Below, one piece after another: positions 24,674 through 28,559 of a stretch of 28,559 nucleotides of DNA. Source of the stretch: Hylemonella sp. UBA2468 (lineage in GTDB: Bacteria > Pseudomonadota > Gammaproteobacteria > Burkholderiales > Burkholderiaceae_C). Location of the stretch: positions 31,756 through 60,314 of the forward strand of contig DDPM01000004.1 in NCBI GenBank assembly GCA_002342165.1. Reading direction: 5' to 3'. Numbering within the stretch: the first letter of the stretch is position 1; each line of letters begins with the position of its first letter. A model generated the notes under the pieces. The model was given only the letters and a program-made list of their open reading frames with translations, searched no databases and had not been told where the DNA came from. A program made the translations under genes and the position numbers.

Positions 24674-25993
24674 ATGCCCGCACTCGATCTGGACCACCTG
24701 GTCCAACCCGACCGCGTTCACCGCACGGTCTACACCGACCAAGCCATCTTCGATATGGAGATGGAACACATCTTTGAATCGGCCTGGGTCTATTGCGGCC
24801 ATGAGTCGCAGGTCAAGCAGCCCGGGCAATTTCAGACCTTGCAGATCGGGCGCCAACCCATGGTGATGGTGCGGGCCAAGGATGGCCAGATCCATGTGCT
24901 CTACAACCGCTGCCCACACCGGGGCGTGCAGTTGTGCGGAAGCCACAGCGGCAACACCGGCAGTGGCTTCGTTTGCCCCTACCACGCCTGGAGCTTTCAC
25001 CTCGACGGCAAGGTACGCGCCATTCCTCTGATTCAAGGTTACGAGGGCACCCGCCTGAGCACCGACGACCCCGACTGCAGCATGTCGCGGGCCGACCGGG
25101 TCGACAGCTACCGGGGCTTCGTCTTCGCCAGCCTCAGCCGCACCGGGCCCTCGCTGCAGGAATTCCTCGGCGACGCCAAGGTGGCTTTTGACGACATGTG
25201 CGACCGCTCGCCCGAGGGCGAGGTCGAGGTGGTTCCGGTGTGCCATCGGGTGGTACAGCATTCGAACTGGAAGTTCTTCATGGAAAACCAGCTCGACGCA
25301 CTACACCCCTCTGTCACCCACCAGTCCACAGGCGTTTCAGCCCGTCGGGTGGAAAAGCAGATCAAGGAAAAGCAGGGCACCGCGCCCTTGCACTTTCATT
25401 ACCTTTCGACCTTCGCTTCCAGCTTTGATCAGTGGGACTCGGTGCAGACGGTCAACTTCCCGCACGGTCACGGGATCCTCAAGGCCTACATGGGACTGCG
25501 GCCGCAGGACCCGGACACGCAGGAATACGAGGCGCTGATGCGCAGGGCCTATGGCGCGGAAAAGACCGAGGAGTTTCTCTCGCGCAGCATCCACCATGTG
25601 CTGATCTACCCCTACCTGTCGGTGCAGTCGCCGCTGCAGCAGCTGCGCTGCCTGCGACCGCTCGGGCCAGACAAGACGCTCTCGGAGATCTGGCACTTCC
25701 GTCTCAAGGGTGCGCCCGAGGCCATTTACCGCCGGTCCATGTGGTATTTCAACCTGGTCAACTCGCCGGCCACTATGATCAATGCCGACGATCTGGAGAA
25801 CTGGACCCGCGGCCAATGGGGCCTGCAGTCCAAGGGCAATGACTGGGTGAGCTTTCACCGCAACATGGGCGGTGACACCGAAAAAGACGGCGTGCTCTAT
25901 TCGAACAACGGCACCTCGGAAGTGGTGATGCGCAACCAATTCAAGGCCTGGCGGCAGTACATGCTCCAGGCCCCTACCGCCCCGCAGGCTTGA
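24674..25993 (+). CDS. Rieske aromatic-ring-hydroxylating oxygenase, alpha subunit
   Basis: The 439-residue catalytic subunit holds a Rieske 2Fe-2S site (Cys80/His82 in YNRCPHRGVQLCGS, Cys101/His104 in FVCPYHAWSFHLDG) and a mononuclear iron site (NWKFFMENQLDALHPSVTH: bridging Asp208, His211, His216; the distal Asp372/373 in NADDLENW). All ligands needed for dioxygenation are present. It starts at ATG 24674 with CAGGAG six bases upstream. A beta-subunit gene follows, so the holoenzyme is probably alpha3beta3. No ferredoxin or reductase gene is in the window. The presence of a CoA ligase in the operon raises the question whether the substrate is a free aromatic acid or a CoA ester. The exact substrate is unknown. 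Confidence 0.93.
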   Translation: MPALDLDHLVQPDRVHRTVYTDQAIFDMEMEHIFESAWVYCGHESQVKQPGQFQTLQIGRQPMVMVRAKDGQIHVLYNRCPHRGVQLCGSHSGNTGSGFVCPYHAWSFHLDGKVRAIPLIQGYEGTRLSTDDPDCSMSRADRVDSYRGFVFASLSRTGPSLQEFLGDAKVAFDDMCDRSPEGEVEVVPVCHRVVQHSNWKFFMENQLDALHPSVTHQSTGVSARRVEKQIKEKQGTAPLHFHYLSTFASSFDQWDSVQTVNFPHGHGILKAYMGLRPQDPDTQEYEALMRRAYGAEKTEEFLSRSIHHVLIYPYLSVQSPLQQLRCLRPLGPDKTLSEIWHFRLKGAPEAIYRRSMWYFNLVNSPATMINADDLENWTRGQWGLQSKGNDWVSFHRNMGGDTEKDGVLYSNNGTSEVVMRNQFKAWRQYMLQAPTAPQA

Positions 25994-26006
25994 GAGGAAC
26001 ACGAAT

Positions 26007-26633
26007 ATGGCACAGACCCCAGTCAAGCAAGCCCTGGGCACAGGCGTCGTCATCGAGGCCGTGCAGTCGCTCACCGGCGCCGAGTCGATTGCGCCCGACC
26101 ACATGGGCCGCAGTCGCGAAAGCGCGATCGGCTACATCCCAAAGAGCATGGCTGTCGATGCCACGCTGTTGCGCGAGTTGCAGGTGCAGCTTACCTTGCA
26201 AGGCGCGCTGCTCGACGCGCGCCGCTGGAGCGAATGGCAGGACCTGTTCACCGAAGACGGCCTGTACTGGATGCCGGCAGCGCCCGATCAGACCGACTGG
26301 GAATCGCAGGCCTCGATCTTTGCCGAGGACAGGATGCTGATGGAGGTGCGCGCCAGCCGGCTGCTGCACCCCAACGCGTGGTCGCAGGCCGCGCACTGGG
26401 CCACGCAGCACCTTCTGGGCACGGTGATCGTCGAGCAGGCCGAGGGCGACACGGTTTCGACCTGGACGCCGTTTCAGATGCTGGAGGTGCGCCGTGACAA
26501 GGTGCGCCACTTCGGCGGCAGCTACCGCCACCACTGGGTCAAGCATAGCGGCCAGTGGAAGATCCGCCTGCAGCGGGTGGACATGTTCAATGCCCAGGCC
26601 AGTTACGATTACGTGATTCAAGCCTGGATCTGA
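26007..26633 (+). CDS. Rieske oxygenase beta subunit
   Basis: The 208-residue protein has the NTF2-like cone fold of ring-hydroxylating oxygenase beta subunits: an N-terminal extension to about residue 45, then LRELQVQLTLQGALLDARRW, DLFTEDGLYWMPAAPDQTDW, EDRMLMEVRASRLLHP, and RHHWVKHSGQWKIRLQRVDM. It has no catalytic metal and stabilises the alpha subunit. The N-terminal extension is somewhat longer than in benzoate-type beta subunits (about 160-180 residues). A GAGGAA lies upstream of ATG 26007, 13 bases after the alpha stop. Confidence 0.9.
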   Translation: MAQTPVKQALGTGVVIEAVQSLTGAESIAPDHMGRSRESAIGYIPKSMAVDATLLRELQVQLTLQGALLDARRWSEWQDLFTEDGLYWMPAAPDQTDWESQASIFAEDRMLMEVRASRLLHPNAWSQAAHWATQHLLGTVIVEQAEGDTVSTWTPFQMLEVRRDKVRHFGGSYRHHWVKHSGQWKIRLQRVDMFNAQASYDYVIQAWI

Positions 26634-26640
26634 ACAACGC

Positions 26641-28101
26641 ATGTGGAAACCGACTGAACGCATCAAGTTTCACCCCAGCCATGGCCGGGTTCCCAGCCGC
26701 GATGAAGCCCAGGCCGCGCGCCTGTTCAGCCCCATCACTCTGGGTCCGCTGAGCCTGGTACACCGCACCTGGGTGCCGGCCATGGTGCCTTGGCGTTCCA
26801 ACGAGGACGGCGAGGTCACCGAGAACGTGATCGCCTGGTACGCACGCTTTGCCCAGGGCAAGCCCGGCGCCATCGTGATCGAGGCCACCGGCATCCGCGA
26901 CGTGCCCAGCGGCCCGCTGCTGCGCATTGGCGATGACCGCTACATCCCCGGCCTCAAGCGTTTGACGCAGGCGGTGCACGACGCCAGCGACGGTCACACC
27001 AAGCTGCTCATCCAGATCATCGACTTCCTGCGCATCCGCAGGCGGCCCGAGCCCGAGGTCTTTTTCCGGCGCCACCTTGAGCTCACGCCCAAGCTGTTGC
27101 AACGCGCGGGCCTGCAGGGCAAGGCCGAGCCAGAAGCGCGGCAGGCATTGCTGGACCTGGGCCCGCAGGGCTGGCAGACGGTGCTGGCGCCGCGCGACTG
27201 GCAGGCCCTGCAATACGGGGCGCGCGAGCATGTCAACGATGTGCATCTGCCGCACATACGCGACCTGCCGAAGGAGCTTCCCTCGTTGTTTTCGCATGCC
27301 GCGCTGCGAGCTCGCGAAGCCAACTTTGACGGCGTTGAGCTGCACTACGCACATGCCTACACCATGGCCTCCTTCCTATCGGCCACCAACCAGCGCAGTG
27401 ACGGCTATGGTGGCTCGCGCGAGGCTCGCGTGCGCCTGCCGCTGGAGGTGTTTGCGGCCGTGCGACAGGCCGTGGGCCAGGACTACGCCGTGGGCTGCCG
27501 CTTCCTCGCCGAGGAATGCATTGAAAGCGGCAGCACGCTGGAAGACGCCGCGTCCTATGCCCTGGCCTTTGCCAAGGCCGGCATGGACTTTCTTTCGACC
27601 AGCCGCGGCGGCAAGTTCGACGACGCCAAACAGCCCGGCATCGGCCAGGCCGCCTACCCCTACACCGGCCGCAGCGGTTATGAGTGCATGCCGCAGTACC
27701 TCTCGGACGCGCAAGGGCCCTTTGGCCGCAACCGCGCCGCCACACGCCACATTCGCTTGGCGCTGCGCGAGGCGGGCCTTTCCACGCCCGTGGTCTGCAC
27801 CGGCGGCGTGCACAACTTCGAGATGGCTGAAAGCATGCTGGCTGGCGGCGACTGCGACGTGGTGGGCACGGCACGCCAAAGTCTGGCCGACCCCGACTGG
27901 GCACTCAAGACCTGGCTGGGCCGCGGGCAGGAGGTGCACCTGTGCGAGTTCACCAACTACTGCGAAGGCTTGGACCAAAAGCACAAGCAGGTCACCTGCC
28001 AACTCTGGGACCGCCAAGCCCTGGACGAGCCCGGACTGCGCATGTCGGACGACGGCAGGCGCCGCCTGGTGGCCCCGGCCTGGACCAAGGCGCCGCGCTG
28101 A
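26641..28101 (+). CDS. Old-yellow-enzyme-family flavin oxidoreductase with a large insertion
   Basis: The 486-residue protein is an OYE/NADH:flavin-oxidoreductase TIM barrel. The N-terminal strand is FSPITLGPLSLVHRTWVPAM, the active-site pair is His-x2-His in VELHYAHAYTMASFLSATNQ followed by SDGYGG, and the flavin-phosphate region near the C terminus contains VVCTGGVHNFEMAESMLAGG. It differs from ordinary OYEs by an insertion of about 70-80 residues after LLIQIIDFLRIRRRPEPEVF, rich in Arg and Leu, and by a partial cysteine cluster CEFTNYC-x11-C where 4Fe-4S members usually have C-x2-C-x3-C-x11-C. Compared with the OYE half of the fusion at 10710, the active-site block is clearly related. It may reduce the dienol or dihydrodiol product of the Rieske enzyme or an unsaturated CoA ester; this is inference. 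Confidence 0.85.
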   Translation: MWKPTERIKFHPSHGRVPSRDEAQAARLFSPITLGPLSLVHRTWVPAMVPWRSNEDGEVTENVIAWYARFAQGKPGAIVIEATGIRDVPSGPLLRIGDDRYIPGLKRLTQAVHDASDGHTKLLIQIIDFLRIRRRPEPEVFFRRHLELTPKLLQRAGLQGKAEPEARQALLDLGPQGWQTVLAPRDWQALQYGAREHVNDVHLPHIRDLPKELPSLFSHAALRAREANFDGVELHYAHAYTMASFLSATNQRSDGYGGSREARVRLPLEVFAAVRQAVGQDYAVGCRFLAEECIESGSTLEDAASYALAFAKAGMDFLSTSRGGKFDDAKQPGIGQAAYPYTGRSGYECMPQYLSDAQGPFGRNRAATRHIRLALREAGLSTPVVCTGGVHNFEMAESMLAGGDCDVVGTARQSLADPDWALKTWLGRGQEVHLCEFTNYCEGLDQKHKQVTCQLWDRQALDEPGLRMSDDGRRRLVAPAWTKAPR

Positions 28102-28107
28102 AAGGCC

Positions 28108-28559
28108 ATGGAAACGCTCCTGCCTTCGGGCCATGAGGACCGCTTCACCCGTGAGCACCTGCCGCCGCTGGCCCAGTGGCCACAACTGTTGCCGCCTCCA
28201 GCGGGGCTGAACTACCCGAACCAGTTCAACGCGGCTGATCTGCTGCTCGACGCGCACCTGCGCGCCGGCCACGGCGGGCGCATCGCGCTGAGCGGGCCAG
28301 GCATGGCCTGGACCTACTCGCAGCTGCGGGATAAGGTGGACCGCATCGCCCGGGTGATTCGGCAGGACTGGCAATTGCCCACCGGCAGCCGCGTGCTGCT
28401 GCGCGGTGCCAATCACCCCATGCTGGCCGCCTGCTGGCTGGCCGTGCTTAAGGCCGGCTGCGTGGCCGTGACCACCATGCCGCTGCTGCGCGAGCGCGAG
28501 CTGAGCGTGATCGCCGACAAGGCGCAGGTCAATGCCGCGCTGTGCGATGCGGCGCTGCT
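28108..28559 (+). CDS. Second aryl-CoA ligase (N-terminal part, continues beyond the window)
   Basis: ATG 28108 starts six bases after the OYE stop and gives an unbroken 150-codon frame to the window edge. Its sequence (METLLPSGHEDRFTREHLPP first) is collinear with the ligase at 16470. Shared blocks are LLPS-H, FTR-LPP-QWP, YPN-NAA, RI, WTY-L, VLLRG-N-PM-AAC, KAG-VAV-TMPLLR. It is therefore an ANL-superfamily ligase of the same subfamily. The phosphate-binding loop and adenylation lysine lie past the edge. A ligase here implies that the Rieske/OYE operon handles, at some step, a CoA thioester. Confidence 0.88.
   Translation, partial: METLLPSGHEDRFTREHLPPLAQWPQLLPPPAGLNYPNQFNAADLLLDAHLRAGHGGRIALSGPGMAWTYSQLRDKVDRIARVIRQDWQLPTGSRVLLRGANHPMLAACWLAVLKAGCVAVTTMPLLRERELSVIADKAQVNAALCDAAL

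Noticed and set aside
27376..28416. 346-codon minus-strand frame opposite the OYE and ligase genes
   Set aside because: It is a GC-rich antisense shadow: amino-acid composition is rich in Ala, Arg, His and Gln, no domain is visible, and the plus-strand frames carry clear enzyme motifs.
1..28559. CRISPR arrays, tRNA or rRNA genes, insertion-sequence ends
   Set aside because: Reading the window I found no regularly spaced direct repeats apart from the 48-bp coding repeats at 7623-8015, no cloverleaf-like tRNA sequence, no rRNA and no transposase motif.

Overview
The window reads as chromosomal DNA of a phototrophic betaproteobacterium, most likely Burkholderiales/Comamonadaceae. This rests on protein signatures only: a crtE-crtF-bchC-bchX-bchY-bchZ superoperon beside aerobic aromatic-acid catabolism and HAAT-type ABC transport. 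I could not run a taxonomic search.

Region 1 (1-7195) is the end of a photosynthesis gene cluster. On the minus strand crtE, crtF, bchC, bchX, bchY and bchZ (cut by the left edge) are packed with ATGA overlaps or gaps of a few bases. They make geranylgeranyl-PP and methoxylated carotenoid, and they encode chlorophyllide a oxidoreductase (BchXYZ) plus the BchC dehydrogenase. Both upstream control regions carry TGT-N12-ACA sites, the PpsR/CrtJ consensus. At each promoter three sites lie in exact 26-bp register. A 36-residue predicted membrane protein is divergent from crtE across one of these arrays.

Region 2 (7196-10709) is a degraded zone. It holds a secreted six-repeat beta-flower-like protein, a probable LysR-regulator remnant, a MaoC-like hydratase, a two-domain 3-hydroxyacyl-CoA dehydrogenase and a clear enoyl-CoA hydratase pseudogene with an internal deletion.

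Region 3 (10710-18551) is a tightly coupled plus-strand operon: FAD-monooxygenase/OYE fusion, SDR, MarR regulator, enoyl-CoA hydratase-like protein, acyl-CoA dehydrogenase, aryl-CoA ligase and RidA-like protein. This is the expected gene set for aerobic 2-aminobenzoate (anthranilate) degradation through CoA thioesters: ligation, oxygenation plus reduction of the ring, beta-oxidation-like steps, and removal of the enamine nitrogen.

Region 4 (18836-23561) is a five-gene LivKHMGF-type ABC importer, probably for an aromatic acid. A strong hairpin follows the binding-protein gene, and a 20-codon relay ORF lies between the two ATPase genes.

Region 5 (23671-28559) is a LysR regulator divergent from a Rieske oxygenase (alpha and beta subunits), a stand-alone OYE-like flavoenzyme with a large insertion, and the start of a second aryl-CoA ligase resembling the one in region 3. 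Regions 3 and 5 thus each combine an oxygenase, an OYE-fold reductase and a ligase of one subfamily, but with unrelated oxygenases. I infer that region 5 encodes a Rieske-based counterpart of the 2-aminobenzoyl-CoA route for another aromatic acid. I know of no described pathway with this exact layout, and it is the best candidate for something new here.
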